DNA of 64,000 nucleotides. Origin: Thiopseudomonas acetoxidans. Its GTDB lineage: Bacteria; Pseudomonadota; Gammaproteobacteria; Pseudomonadales; Pseudomonadaceae. The stretch spans positions 71,680 through 135,679 of the forward strand of contig NZ_JAUCDY010000007.1 in assembly GCF_030362935.1 (NCBI RefSeq). Direction: 5' to 3'. Below the pieces are notes generated by a model. That model made no database searches. It was not told where the DNA came from and saw nothing but the letters and a program-made list of their open reading frames with translations. The position numbers and the translations under genes are program-made. Positions within the stretch are counted from its first letter, which is position 1, and the number at the start of each line of letters is the position of its first letter. Of this stretch, positions 7,865 to 16,970 are shown piece after piece.

Positions 7865-10800
7865 TGTGTATCTCCTTGAGGAATAATGCGTTCAATTTTG
7901 TTGCGATAAGCTGCGTAATACAGCAAGGGAATCACCACTAAGGTGAGCAAGGTTGACACCAGCACACCAAAGATCAGTGAAATGGCTAAGCCGTTAAAGA
8001 TAGGGTCATCTAGAATAAACAACGCCCCCAACATCGCCGCCAAACCCGTCAGCAAAATGGGTTGTGCACGAATAATGGCGGAGTCCACCACGGCTTGTTC
8101 AATAGTGCGTCCTTTGGCGATCTCAAGATTAATAAAATCAACCAAAAGAATGGAGTTACGCACGATAATTCCTGCCAGCGCGATCATGCCAATCATGCTG
8201 GTGGCCGTAAATTGTTGCCCCAGCAAGGCATGCCCTGGCATGACACCAATAATGGTCAGCGGAATGGGTGCCATAATAATTAACGGCGTTAAATAAGAGG
8301 AAAAGTGCGCCACCACTAGCAGATAAATCAATAGGATGCCCACCGCGTAGGCAGCGCCCATATCGCGGAAGGTTTCATAAGTAATCTGCCACTCCCCGTC
8401 CCACTTCATTGCGTAGTTACGGTACGGGTCGCTGGGCTGATTGATAAAGTACTCATCAAGCGGCGTGCCCGCGGGGGTGATAATTTCGCCAATTTCTGCG
8501 CGTGACCAGAACATGCCATACAACGGGCTATCAACCTTACCGGCCATATCTGCAGTGACAAAGTGTACGGGAAGCAGATCTTTATGGAAAATCGGTTGCT
8601 CACGCAAGGTGTCCGTAATCTGCACCAACTCTTCAATGGCAATCAGCGCACCGCTACGGCTACGTACTTTTAACTGCAACAGCGCATTCAAGTCACCGTG
8701 TAACTCAGGCTTTAATTGGATATAAGCCGAAGCAGGATACTTGCTGCCATCATGCAACCAAGCTGCATTTTCACCGTGCAAACCGGCGCGCAGCGTAGCA
8801 ACAATATCCGCCTGTGCCACACCCAGCTGACTGGCCTTACTGCGATCAATAATCAACAGCTTGCGCGGGGCATCGGCAATTGCGCTGTCATCCAGATCAA
8901 CAACACCCTCGACATTACCCAATGCCGCCAATACTGCTTCTGCGACCTCACGCCGGCCTTCTGCCGTTGGCCCGTAGATTTCCGCCACAATGGGCGCATG
9001 AACCGGCGGGCCTGGGGGGACTTCAACCACTTTGACATTGGCGCCAAAAGCCTCACCAATACGCTGCAACTCAGGGCGCAAGCGCGTGGCAATCGCATGA
9101 CTTTGCTCTTTTCGCTCGGATTTATCCACTAGGTTGACCTGCAAATCACCGCTTTCACTGCCACTACGCAAATAATACTGACGCACCAAACCGTTAAAGT
9201 TTATCGGTGATGCGGTGCCAGCATAGCTTTGATAATTCACCACTTCCGGCACTGTGGACAGGTAAGCACCCAGCTCACCGAGCACCGCTGAGGTCTGCTC
9301 CAAGGGCGTACCTGCCGGCATATCCACAATCACCTGAAACTCGGATTTGTTATCAAAGGGCAGCATTTTTAACAGCACCAAACCGGTTACCGGTAACGCC
9401 ATCGAAATACCAATCAGCCCCATCACCACCAGACCCAGAAAGAAGCGATTGCGCGTGCCTTTCTTCGTATCCAAGAAGGGGGCGAAAATGCCATGGAATA
9501 AGCGCGATAAGAATGCCGGCAATTTCGCTGGCTTTTCAGTTGTCTGCTCGGCGCTGCTAGGCACGGCTTTTTTCAGCCACAACCGCGCCAACCAAGGCGT
9601 TAACGTAAAGGCAATCGCCAGTGACAACACCATCCCCATACTGGCGTTAATCGGAATCGGGCTCATATAAGGTCCCATCAAGCCAGATACAAAAGCCATC
9701 GGCAGCAAGGCAGCAATCACGGTAAAGGTCGCTAGAATGGTGGGGCCACCCACTTCATCCACCGCTGGCGGAATAATTTGCAGCAGGGTTTTATCAGGAT
9801 ACAACTTTTGATGTCGGTGAATATTTTCCACCACCACAATGGCGTCATCCACCAAAATACCAATCGAGAAAATTAGCGCAAACAACGACACTCGGTTCAG
9901 GGTAAAACCCCATGTCCAAGAGGCAAACAGCGTTGCCGCAAGGGTTAAGCCTACAGCCACACCTAAAATAGCCGCCTCACGGCGTCCCAAAACAAAAAAC
10001 ACCAGCGCCACAACAGACAGGGTGGCAAAAATGAGTTTTTGAATCAGCTGACGAGCTTTTTCGTTGGCAGTGGCCCCATAGTCACGAGTTTCTACCACCT
10101 CTACATCCATAGGAATCAAGGTGTTTTGTAATTCAGCCACACGTGCCATTACCGCTTCAGAGACGTCAATGGCGTTTTCACCCGGTTTTTTTGTTACCGT
10201 CAACGTCACCGCAGGAAACTCTTGCGCCTGCTCACCAACACTGCCAAAACGTACATAGTTGCTCGGCGGCAACGGCCCTTCACTGACCTCAGCCACATCA
10301 CCGAGGAAAATGGCACGGTCCTGATGCACACCTACCACTAGCTCGGCCACTTCGCGGGCATTGTTTAAAAAACGCCCTGCTTCAATTTGAATAGATTGGT
10401 TACCACTGATTAGCTCACCACTGGGCAAGCCCAGGTTGGCTGATTGCAAAGCTAGACGCAAATCATTAACGGTTAAACCCACTGCACTTAAACGCTCAGG
10501 CTCTAAATCAACCCGCACCACGCGCCCCGGCCCACCGATGGTGTCCACTTCTCGCGTACCTGGTACACGTTTAAGCTCCACTTCAATACTGTGAGCAATG
10601 CGCTGCAGATCATAGGCGCCAAAATCAGGGTTGGTGTGATACAGCGTCACCGTCACAATGGGTACATCATCGATCCCCATGGGACGCGTGATCGGCGGTA
10701 AAACACCCAAATCACGCGGTAACCAACTTTCGTTAGAACGCAGAGTATCGTGCAGCTTAACCAAGGCATCATTGCGGGTAACGCCCACTTCAAATTGCAC

Positions 10801-11094
10801 GGTAATCACCGACACTCCCGGCTGCGAGGCGGACATCACATGCTCAACCCCTGCCATTTGTGATAACACCTGCTCGGCTGGGTTGGTGACCATGCTTTCG
10901 ACATCACGCACCGCCGCACCCGGAAACGGAATAATCACGTTGGCCATGGTGACGTTAATTTGTGGCTCTTCTTCCTGTGGCGTCACCAAAATAGCGAACA
11001 AGCCCATCAACAAGGCCAGCAAAGCCAGTAGCGGGGTAATTTGTGCTGCCTGAAATGCCGCGGCAATGCGGCCTGAAATACCTAAGGGACGCAT
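7861..11094 (-). CDS. Efflux RND transporter permease subunit
   Basis: A 1077-residue proton-driven inner-membrane pump of the RND superfamily (AcrB-like). The first transmembrane helix is followed by VTPQEEEPQINV and a porter domain. The central helix block contains FSIGILVDDAIVVVENIHRH, which carries the paired acidic residues of the proton relay in TM4. A second half repeats the architecture, ending near GIIVRNSILLVDFIN and IFGVLVSTLLTLVVIPLLYY. Length is slightly above AcrB (about 1050). Two bases separate it from the adaptor gene. The divergent ArsR-type regulator suggests induction by a metal, metalloid or reactive sulfur species, but the substrate is not readable. Confidence 0.93.
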   Translation of the reverse strand: MRPLGISGRIAAAFQAAQITPLLALLALLMGLFAILVTPQEEEPQINVTMANVIIPFPGAAVRDVESMVTNPAEQVLSQMAGVEHVMSASQPGVSVITVQFEVGVTRNDALVKLHDTLRSNESWLPRDLGVLPPITRPMGIDDVPIVTVTLYHTNPDFGAYDLQRIAHSIEVELKRVPGTREVDTIGGPGRVVRVDLEPERLSAVGLTVNDLRLALQSANLGLPSGELISGNQSIQIEAGRFLNNAREVAELVVGVHQDRAIFLGDVAEVSEGPLPPSNYVRFGSVGEQAQEFPAVTLTVTKKPGENAIDVSEAVMARVAELQNTLIPMDVEVVETRDYGATANEKARQLIQKLIFATLSVVALVFFVLGRREAAILGVAVGLTLAATLFASWTWGFTLNRVSLFALIFSIGILVDDAIVVVENIHRHQKLYPDKTLLQIIPPAVDEVGGPTILATFTVIAALLPMAFVSGLMGPYMSPIPINASMGMVLSLAIAFTLTPWLARLWLKKAVPSSAEQTTEKPAKLPAFLSRLFHGIFAPFLDTKKGTRNRFFLGLVVMGLIGISMALPVTGLVLLKMLPFDNKSEFQVIVDMPAGTPLEQTSAVLGELGAYLSTVPEVVNYQSYAGTASPINFNGLVRQYYLRSGSESGDLQVNLVDKSERKEQSHAIATRLRPELQRIGEAFGANVKVVEVPPGPPVHAPIVAEIYGPTAEGRREVAEAVLAALGNVEGVVDLDDSAIADAPRKLLIIDRSKASQLGVAQADIVATLRAGLHGENAAWLHDGSKYPASAYIQLKPELHGDLNALLQLKVRSRSGALIAIEELVQITDTLREQPIFHKDLLPVHFVTADMAGKVDSPLYGMFWSRAEIGEIITPAGTPLDEYFINQPSDPYRNYAMKWDGEWQITYETFRDMGAAYAVGILLIYLLVVAHFSSYLTPLIIMAPIPLTIIGVMPGHALLGQQFTATSMIGMIALAGIIVRNSILLVDFINLEIAKGRTIEQAVVDSAIIRAQPILLTGLAAMLGALFILDDPIFNGLAISLIFGVLVSTLLTLVVIPLLYYAAYRNKIERIIPQGDTQ

Positions 11095-11096
11095 GC

Positions 11097-12119
11097 TTAC
11101 TCCTTGCTCAACACATGAAGATCAAGATACACCCACTCGCCTTCGCTTAAACCGCTCAGCACCTCGATCTCGTCACCCGTTTGCGCGCCTAAACGCACCT
11201 GCCGCAAAAGGGGCTTACCCTCTTGCGCGCTTTTGACATACACCGCGGTCAGCTCGGCGCGGCGAACCACCGCCTTGGCAGGGATAAATAATTTGCTCTG
11301 CTGGGCAAGCTGCGGGCGCTGCAACTGAACCTTAACGGACTGACCCGGCACTAAACCGGTATTGCCGTTGGTAAGGGTTAAACGCAAACGTACGCTCTGT
11401 GAACTGGCATCCGCGGTAGGCAGGCGCTGTAAATTATTGACTGCTAGCACCTCTTGCCCGTGCTTTACTTTTATCTGTTCCAAGCTGAGGTTTTGCGCTG
11501 GCAAGGCATTCACAGGCACCGACACACCCACTCTTAACTGTGCAGGTTCAAACAAACTCAGCAGCGGCATGCCCGGCATCGCCATATCACCCTGCGTGGC
11601 CGGCACATCAATCACCACTCCAGCATAAGGCGCGCGAATAATAAAGAAGTCGCTTTGTACTTGTGCGGCCTGCACCTGTGCTTGGTGCGCCTTAAGTTGG
11701 GCGGCGGTGGCACGCTGCTCAGCTTCAATACGCTCTAACGCGCCTTGGCTAATATAGTTTTGTTCGAAGAGCTTTTTCTGCCGTGCCAGTTCTTGGGTTA
11801 GCGCATGCAACTGTGCTCTGGCAGCATCGGCCTGTGCTTGTGCGGCAGCTTGTTGTTGACGTGCCTGGCTGGCATCAATCTCTATCAGCAGCTGCCCAGC
11901 TGTGACTGTGTCACCAGCTTTGACATGTACTTGTTTAATTCTGCCGGTCACCTGCGCTGCAACACGGGTATCAGTGACTGCTTCTACCTGTCCTTCATAC
12001 TCAGCACTGCTGGCCCAAGATGCACGCTTGACTTGCACCGCCGCAGAACTCTGCGCCGATGCCCAACCGCTTATGACAAGACCCGCGAACGCTAAGATAA
12101 TCGCTAGTTTATTGTTCAC
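11097..12119 (-). CDS. Efflux RND periplasmic adaptor (membrane fusion protein)
   Basis: A 340-residue HlyD/AcrA-type adaptor linking the pump to the outer-membrane channel. An N-terminal signal sequence (LAIILAFAGLVISGWASA) is followed by the first lipoyl half with VEAVTDTRVAAQVTGRIKQV, a Gln/Ala-rich coiled-coil hairpin of about 90 residues, and the second lipoyl half with IRAPYAGVVIDVPATQG. Beta-barrel segments follow. No ATG start exists. Two GTG codons are possible (12125 and 12119); 12119 is preferred because GGAG lies eight bases upstream of it and only three from the other. First gene of the efflux operon, divergent from the ArsR gene. Confidence 0.9.
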   Translation of the reverse strand: MNNKLAIILAFAGLVISGWASAQSSAAVQVKRASWASSAEYEGQVEAVTDTRVAAQVTGRIKQVHVKAGDTVTAGQLLIEIDASQARQQQAAAQAQADAARAQLHALTQELARQKKLFEQNYISQGALERIEAEQRATAAQLKAHQAQVQAAQVQSDFFIIRAPYAGVVIDVPATQGDMAMPGMPLLSLFEPAQLRVGVSVPVNALPAQNLSLEQIKVKHGQEVLAVNNLQRLPTADASSQSVRLRLTLTNGNTGLVPGQSVKVQLQRPQLAQQSKLFIPAKAVVRRAELTAVYVKSAQEGKPLLRQVRLGAQTGDEIEVLSGLSEGEWVYLDLHVLSKE

Positions 12120-12125
12120 CCGCAC

Positions 12126-12235
12126 ACTCTCCGAAGAAATATATAAACAGATTCTTAACTATTATGTAACTAAGCTTGCAACTATGCAAGTATCTAACTA
12201 TCTTACCTACAGCATTGTTTAACTTGAGAATTGCA
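12126..12235. promoter_or_regulatory. Divergent control region of efflux operon and ArsR gene
   Basis: A 110-bp AT-rich region between the adaptor and regulator genes. It contains the inverted repeat CTTGC-N6-GCAAG at 12175-12190 and several copies of TAACTA/CAACTA on one strand. This is the expected place for an ArsR dimer to bind and control both directions. The operator is inferred. Confidence 0.5.
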
Positions 12236-12556
12236 ATGGAAAAAATGAGTCCACACGCCCTAGAACAAATAGCGGCCTACTTTAAAGCGCTGTCAGATCC
12301 CACTCGACTGCAGATTTTGCGTCTGCTGGGTGAAGGGCAATACAATGTCGGGGAGATTGCTCAGCGTTGCAACTTCAGCTCAGCTAACATCTCTCGCCAC
12401 CTATCCATCCTTAATCGACACGGCTTGATTACCCGTCAATCACAGGGCACTCATGTGTTTTATCAGCTAACCGATGAGTCAACCTATGCACTCTGTGAGA
12501 TGGTTTGTCAGATTATCGAGCGGCAGATAAGCGTACAAAAACAAGCGTTTGCTTAA
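12236..12556 (+). CDS. ArsR/SmtB-family transcriptional regulator
   Basis: A 106-residue winged-helix repressor. It has the typical opening helix KALSDPTRLQILRLL, the recognition helix region FSSANISRHLSILNRHGL, and the beta wing RQSQGTHVFYQLTD. Cysteines occur in the recognition region (AQRC) and in the last helix (ALCEMVC); the ELCVCDL metal site of classical ArsR is absent, so the inducer is unclear and could be a thiol-reactive or sulfur signal. The ATG at 12236 is preferred over 12176 because the family N-terminus begins here. Divergent from the RND operon that it probably represses. A mobile repeat was inserted 2-6 bp after its stop. Confidence 0.85.
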   Translation: MEKMSPHALEQIAAYFKALSDPTRLQILRLLGEGQYNVGEIAQRCNFSSANISRHLSILNRHGLITRQSQGTHVFYQLTDESTYALCEMVCQIIERQISVQKQAFA

Positions 12557-12562
12557 ACCTAA

Positions 12563-12702
12563 GAAGCCTCTGAATAACTACCTGCGTAGCTACCACTGCG
12601 TTAAAAACGTACTCAAAATGCTCATTTACTCGGTGTAAACTGCGCTTTTTCGCACGTTTTTGCCTTGTGTTAGCGTCCTCGGTAACGTTATTCAGAGGTT
12701 CC
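12563..12702 (+). mobile_element. Miniature inverted-repeat element, short form, copy 2
   Basis: A 140-bp element identical to copy 1 (3381-3520) except for one base near the right terminus. It is flanked by the direct repeat CTAA at 12559-12562 and 12703-12706. It lies between the convergent arsR-like and tgpA genes. The near-identity of copies 9 kb apart suggests recent spread. Confidence 0.85.
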
Positions 12703-12728
12703 CTAAAACTTAAAGCATTTGCGCTATG

Positions 12729-14711
12729 CTATCGACGCGCTAAGCTGTGGCGTAGCGTCTGTAACTGCTGCTTCAACTGCACAGCGGGAACGGGGACATT
12801 GGCATATTCGTTCTGCTCATAACTATGCACAAAGGCATCCAATGCCATCCGTTGCGGTGGCGACAAGTCTGCCTGAATACGCGCCTGAAATGCACGCAAG
12901 CCTTCCGCTGGTTCGCGTTTATATTGGCGCTTTGCCAGTAAGCGCTCAAACTGTTTTAACAGACGTTGAGTTTCGCTTAGTCTGGTTTGCCAAGGTTTAA
13001 ACAGCCATAGCGATATAAGGGCAAACAACAGCGCAATCGTAATCACCAAGCCCACGCCTATACGCTGCCAGCTTATTTCACCTAGCAAACCTTTAAGCCA
13101 GTTTTTTTGGCGCTCTGCCTGATAGCCTAAAACATTTTTCTGCCACGTGTAATTAAGCGTATCCCAGCTTATTCTTAGCTGATTAATCCAATTTATATGG
13201 CGATAACTTAATGGCGAGAACAGTCCGGTATTCAAACTCTCGCCGCGCAACGCTTCTTGCAAGCCTTGCTCGATACGCTCTGGCGCCACCTGAAACGTAG
13301 GGTCAACTCTGTGCCAGCCAAAACCCAAACGCCAATACTCAACCCACGAATGCGCATCATACTGGCGTACCTGCACATAGTTTTCCGCGCGATTAACTTC
13401 ACCGCCCTGATAGCCTGTCACCACACGCGCTGGAATACCTGCTGCACGCAACACAAAGGTCATAGCGCTTGAATAGTGCTCACAAAAACCTGTTTGCGTG
13501 GCAAATAAAAACTCATCCACACTGTGCTTGCCTAGGCGCGGCGGTTTTAGGGTATAAAAATATTCTTCTTGGTTAAAGGTACGTAACACAGCCCGCACTA
13601 ATGACTCATCATCAGGATAACGCTGGCGTAATTGTTGCGCCCATGCCCGCGCCTGTGGATTAACCTTATGCGGCAATTGTAAATAGAAGCGGTATTTTTC
13701 AGGGCTTAACTTAGGCTCAGCCAGGGCTTCAGGCCAAGCCCGAGCCTGATACAAATAAGTGCGGTGTATGGGCGTATTATGCTGCAAACGAAAATCATTC
13801 ATCAGCCGAATATCTTTTTGGTCTGTCTGACTCACCGCCAAGCTGTACAACCAAGTCCGCGAACTAGGCTGCATAATCACACTGTATTCCAACATATCGC
13901 CTTGCGCTTGCCACTCTGGCGCAAGCAAATCAGAGGTCATGTTTTGCATGTGCCATGTACGGCCATCAAAGTACGGCAGGGTCAGTGCGCGCCAATACAG
14001 CTGGTTTTGTGTCGGTATTTCACCCGTAAAGCTGGCACGAAAAACCAACTCTGATGACTGACTAAGCTCAGCAATATCGCCCGGAGACATATGATCCGAG
14101 ATACCGGTAACGCCTTTGTCCTTTGGCGTTGGTAAAACCCAAAGCGGATCTAAACGCGGGAAAAACAAAAACAACAGCAGCGCTACGGGAATGGCTTGCA
14201 GCAAGATTGCAGCAGCCTGGGTTACTGTTTTACCCGGTCGTCCTGTTAAGACTGTTTGCTGCAATCCAACCAGTGCCGCTAGTAACGCTGTGACAGAAAG
14301 CAGGCTATAACCAGCAGCTAGAATGCTGTCATCGAACAAATAACTGGTAACTACCGTAAAAAACCCAAGATAGATCAGCACCAGCGCATCACGCTTACTG
14401 CGCAGCTCAACCAACTTCAGCACAAAGGCGGTCAACAGCAGCGCCACCCCGGCATCTAATCCTACGAGACTGCCACGGCTTAGATACACCGCAAACGCAG
14501 CGCTAACCATCATCGCTACTTTTACTATCGCCTTGGGAAACTGCATACGCATACGAAACACCTGTATGCGCCATGCAGCACAGACGAGCCACAAGCCGAT
14601 AATCCACAAGGGGACATGCCACAACAAAGGCAATATCACCAACACTTGGGCAATCAATAGCCAAATTAGGCTATTGCGTGGAATACTGGGTTTGATCTTA
14701 TGTTCAGCCAT
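12729..14711 (-). CDS. tgpA: Transglutaminase-like membrane protein TgpA
   Basis: A 660-residue inner-membrane protein with an N-terminal DUF3488 block of about six transmembrane helices, a periplasmic transglutaminase-fold domain, and a further helix before a cytoplasmic DUF4129 tail. The catalytic triad is visible: Cys410 in TGFCEHYSS, His454 in YDAHSWVEY and Asp470 in RVDPTF. The family is essential in P. aeruginosa (TgpA, PA2873) and is thought to act on the cell envelope. The start at 14711 overlaps the DUF58 stop by 8 bp and matches the family; the ORF extends five codons further upstream. Part of the moxR-DUF58-tgpA operon. Confidence 0.9.
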   Translation of the reverse strand: MAEHKIKPSIPRNSLIWLLIAQVLVILPLLWHVPLWIIGLWLVCAAWRIQVFRMRMQFPKAIVKVAMMVSAAFAVYLSRGSLVGLDAGVALLLTAFVLKLVELRSKRDALVLIYLGFFTVVTSYLFDDSILAAGYSLLSVTALLAALVGLQQTVLTGRPGKTVTQAAAILLQAIPVALLLFLFFPRLDPLWVLPTPKDKGVTGISDHMSPGDIAELSQSSELVFRASFTGEIPTQNQLYWRALTLPYFDGRTWHMQNMTSDLLAPEWQAQGDMLEYSVIMQPSSRTWLYSLAVSQTDQKDIRLMNDFRLQHNTPIHRTYLYQARAWPEALAEPKLSPEKYRFYLQLPHKVNPQARAWAQQLRQRYPDDESLVRAVLRTFNQEEYFYTLKPPRLGKHSVDEFLFATQTGFCEHYSSAMTFVLRAAGIPARVVTGYQGGEVNRAENYVQVRQYDAHSWVEYWRLGFGWHRVDPTFQVAPERIEQGLQEALRGESLNTGLFSPLSYRHINWINQLRISWDTLNYTWQKNVLGYQAERQKNWLKGLLGEISWQRIGVGLVITIALLFALISLWLFKPWQTRLSETQRLLKQFERLLAKRQYKREPAEGLRAFQARIQADLSPPQRMALDAFVHSYEQNEYANVPVPAVQLKQQLQTLRHSLARR

Positions 14712-15663
14712 GCTCTGCCCCAGCAAAGAGTGCCAAAGCGGTTAAACATTCTGCTTGATGTGCAGCCCCTGTGCCCGGTCCGATGGTTTGTTCCAGCAGT
14801 TGCAAACTAAAGGGAGTCTCTTGCTGGGTCAGCTTAAGAACCTGTGCACAGAGTACGGACAGGCGGTATTCAACATCACCGCCCAGCGCGGAAAAATTCA
14901 ATTGCGTCTGTGCACCTTTAAGTTCAGCAAACTGCTTAATCCACAAACCCTGCCCCTTCGACCAAGCTTTCCAGTTTACTCGGCGCAAAGAATCGCCTTG
15001 CTGCCAGGCCTCCAGTCCTTGATAATCATCTACACCACGTCCAGCCGTAGCTAATCCCTCGACCTCATCCTCACCGACTGCCACACCTGCTAACTCCAAC
15101 GGCGCTTCTATAGGTTTAGGGTAAACAAGCACGCTTTGCGCTAAATCCACCTGACTCCACGCAACCCAAATACCCAGCGGAAAGCGTGTTTCCACACGGA
15201 TACGCTCCGCGCTATGCTTGCCTCGACGTTTGGCGGGCAAGCTCAACTCGACCTGCTGCTCGGAATTTTTTGCCACGTCCGTCATTACCATTTTCTGCAG
15301 CGACCAACCCAGTCCAATCGCCTGATATGTGCGCCGATCGGCTTGCAGACGTATTGGGAACCGAGCGTTTTCGCCGACAAAGCAGGCCTCTGCTGGCAAA
15401 CCTATCAGTTGTAAGCCTGCCAAGTTACGCCATGTATGCAAAATGCTGAGCAGCCCCACAGAGGCCAACAAAAACGTTAGCGCATAAGCCAGACTGTTTT
15501 GATAATTAATCGCCACCATCAACATTAATAACAAGGCTGCTGCGAATGCATAACCGGCCAAGGTGGGCACGATAAATATATGCTTCTGCCCCAACTTCAC
15601 TCGGGTTTGTGCCGGCAAACGTCGAGACCACCAAGCCGCCAGCCAATGACGCCAAGCGCTCAT
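14704..15663 (-). CDS. DUF58 domain-containing membrane protein
   Basis: A 319-residue protein with two N-terminal transmembrane helices (AGYAFAAALLLMLMVAINY and the next hydrophobic stretch) and a cytoplasmic von-Willebrand-like DUF58 domain. The DUF58 signature YQGLEAWQQGDSLRRVNWKA is clear (the D-x-R-x-I/V-x-W-K pattern). The family occurs with MoxR AAA+ ATPases, which are thought to remodel or mature partner proteins. Here it lies between moxR and tgpA, overlapping both, as in P. aeruginosa PA2873-PA2875. The molecular function is not known. Confidence 0.88.
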   Translation of the reverse strand: MSAWRHWLAAWWSRRLPAQTRVKLGQKHIFIVPTLAGYAFAAALLLMLMVAINYQNSLAYALTFLLASVGLLSILHTWRNLAGLQLIGLPAEACFVGENARFPIRLQADRRTYQAIGLGWSLQKMVMTDVAKNSEQQVELSLPAKRRGKHSAERIRVETRFPLGIWVAWSQVDLAQSVLVYPKPIEAPLELAGVAVGEDEVEGLATAGRGVDDYQGLEAWQQGDSLRRVNWKAWSKGQGLWIKQFAELKGAQTQLNFSALGGDVEYRLSVLCAQVLKLTQQETPFSLQLLEQTIGPGTGAAHQAECLTALALFAGAEHG

Positions 15664-16580
15664 TAGAATACAGCCACTTCATTGAGCAGCCATTGCACTG
15701 CTGTGGAGTCTGTAGCGCCAGTTCCTGCGGCTGAATGGGCTAAACGATGCGCCACCACCTGTGGTAAAACACTCTGTACATCCTCTGGAATGACATAGTC
15801 ACGCCCAGCCAAAAACGCCCAGGCTTTAGCTGCTGATAATAACGCCAGTCCGCCACGCGGTGATAAACCATAAACAAACTGTGCATTGGTGCGCGTGGCT
15901 TCTACCAAGCGCAGAATATAACTCACTAGTGCGTCACTCACCTTTACTTCACTGACTTGAGTTTGCGCTTTTAGCAGCTCATCTTTTTCTATTTGCTGGG
16001 TTAACGAAGCCGCTTGCCGTTTAGTAATGGTGCGAGTTAGCAATGCACGTTCCGCTTCGGCATTGGGGTATCCCAAAGACAGGCGCATTAAAAAACGATC
16101 AAGTTGAGATTCTGGCAAAGCGAAAGTGCCGCTCTGACAGATAGGGTTTTGGGTTGCAATCACGAAAAAAGGTTCAGGCAAAGGACGTGTTGAACCCTCG
16201 ATGGTAACTTGCCGCTCTTCCATGGCTTCCAGCAACGCACTTTGGCTTTTAGGAGTGGCCCGATTGATTTCGTCGGCCAGCAAAAGCTGAGTAAAAATTG
16301 GCCCCGGGTGAAATACAAACTGCCCTGTGTTGCGCTCAAACACCGAAGTACCCAGAATATCCCCCGGCAATAAATCGGAGGTGAACTGCACGCGCTGATA
16401 ACTGAGCCCCAGCACCTGCGCTAAGGCATGACTGAGAGTTGTTTTGCCCATCCCCGGCAGATCCTCAATCAACAAGTGCCCACGTGCCAGCAAACACGCC
16501 ATAGCCATGCGCACCTGATGCTCCTTACCCAGTAACACCTGATTAACGGCGTGCAGGCAATTTTCCAGCTGTCTTAACAT
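15663..16580 (-). CDS. MoxR-family AAA+ ATPase
   Basis: A 305-residue cytosolic AAA+ ATPase of the MoxR type. It has Walker A (EDLPGMGKTTLSHAL), Walker B (LLLADEINRATPKSQ), sensor 1 (FVIATQNPICQSGTF), and the C-terminal lid with GLSPRGGLALLSAAKAWA (sensor 2). Such ATPases act as chaperones for von-Willebrand-type partners, consistent with the DUF58 gene that follows. The ATG at 16580 has AGGAG eight bases upstream and is preferred over a GTG one codon earlier. First gene of the operon. Confidence 0.92.
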   Translation of the reverse strand: MLRQLENCLHAVNQVLLGKEHQVRMAMACLLARGHLLIEDLPGMGKTTLSHALAQVLGLSYQRVQFTSDLLPGDILGTSVFERNTGQFVFHPGPIFTQLLLADEINRATPKSQSALLEAMEERQVTIEGSTRPLPEPFFVIATQNPICQSGTFALPESQLDRFLMRLSLGYPNAEAERALLTRTITKRQAASLTQQIEKDELLKAQTQVSEVKVSDALVSYILRLVEATRTNAQFVYGLSPRGGLALLSAAKAWAFLAGRDYVIPEDVQSVLPQVVAHRLAHSAAGTGATDSTAVQWLLNEVAVF

Positions 16581-16676
16581 CACCCCAACTCCTGTAACCT
16601 TTATTTTCCGTTATGAGTATAAACAAATTTCGTTTAACTTCATCGGGTGTGCGACAGTGCAAACCTCAGTTAACCA

Positions 16677-16967
16677 TTAACGCCCAGCGCGTGATTCAGC
16701 GATGTAAAAGCGTGCACGCTTAGCTTTTTGTTTGCAGCTGGCAAATCTCTCAAACTGCTGCTGTGTTTTTGCAGCGGTCAGTAAAGCCAGCGCTTTGGAA
16801 TAACTCACCGTGCCAGCAAACCCTTCAGCTTCAGCAAAATTTAACTCTTTCCACGCCGCATCAATCTGATTACTGCAGGCAGAACGATCATAGGTTTTTC
16901 CAGCGCAGCCTGTTAATAGCACAGCACTTAAAATCAACCCTAAACCAAATACTTTATTAAGTTTCAT
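16677..16967 (-). CDS. Small lipoprotein, unknown function
   Basis: A 96-residue protein with a clear lipoprotein signal: basic MKLNK, hydrophobic VFGLGLILSAVLL, then the lipobox LTGC with lipidated Cys21. The mature part is helical and rich in Ala, Lys and Gln, with further cysteines (SACSNQ and SCKQKAKR) that could form a disulfide. I do not recognise a named family. It lies three bases after the AI-2E-type permease gene on the same strand and is probably co-transcribed. No lipid-anchor retention Asp follows the Cys (AG), so outer-membrane sorting is likely. Confidence 0.75.
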   Translation of the reverse strand: MKLNKVFGLGLILSAVLLTGCAGKTYDRSACSNQIDAAWKELNFAEAEGFAGTVSYSKALALLTAAKTQQQFERFASCKQKAKRARFYIAESRAGR

Positions 16968-16970
16968 ATA

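Noticed and set aside
9207..10042. Plus-strand ORFs inside the RND pump gene
   Set aside because: They are antisense to a well-supported transmembrane pump; composition is typical of reverse-strand shadows.
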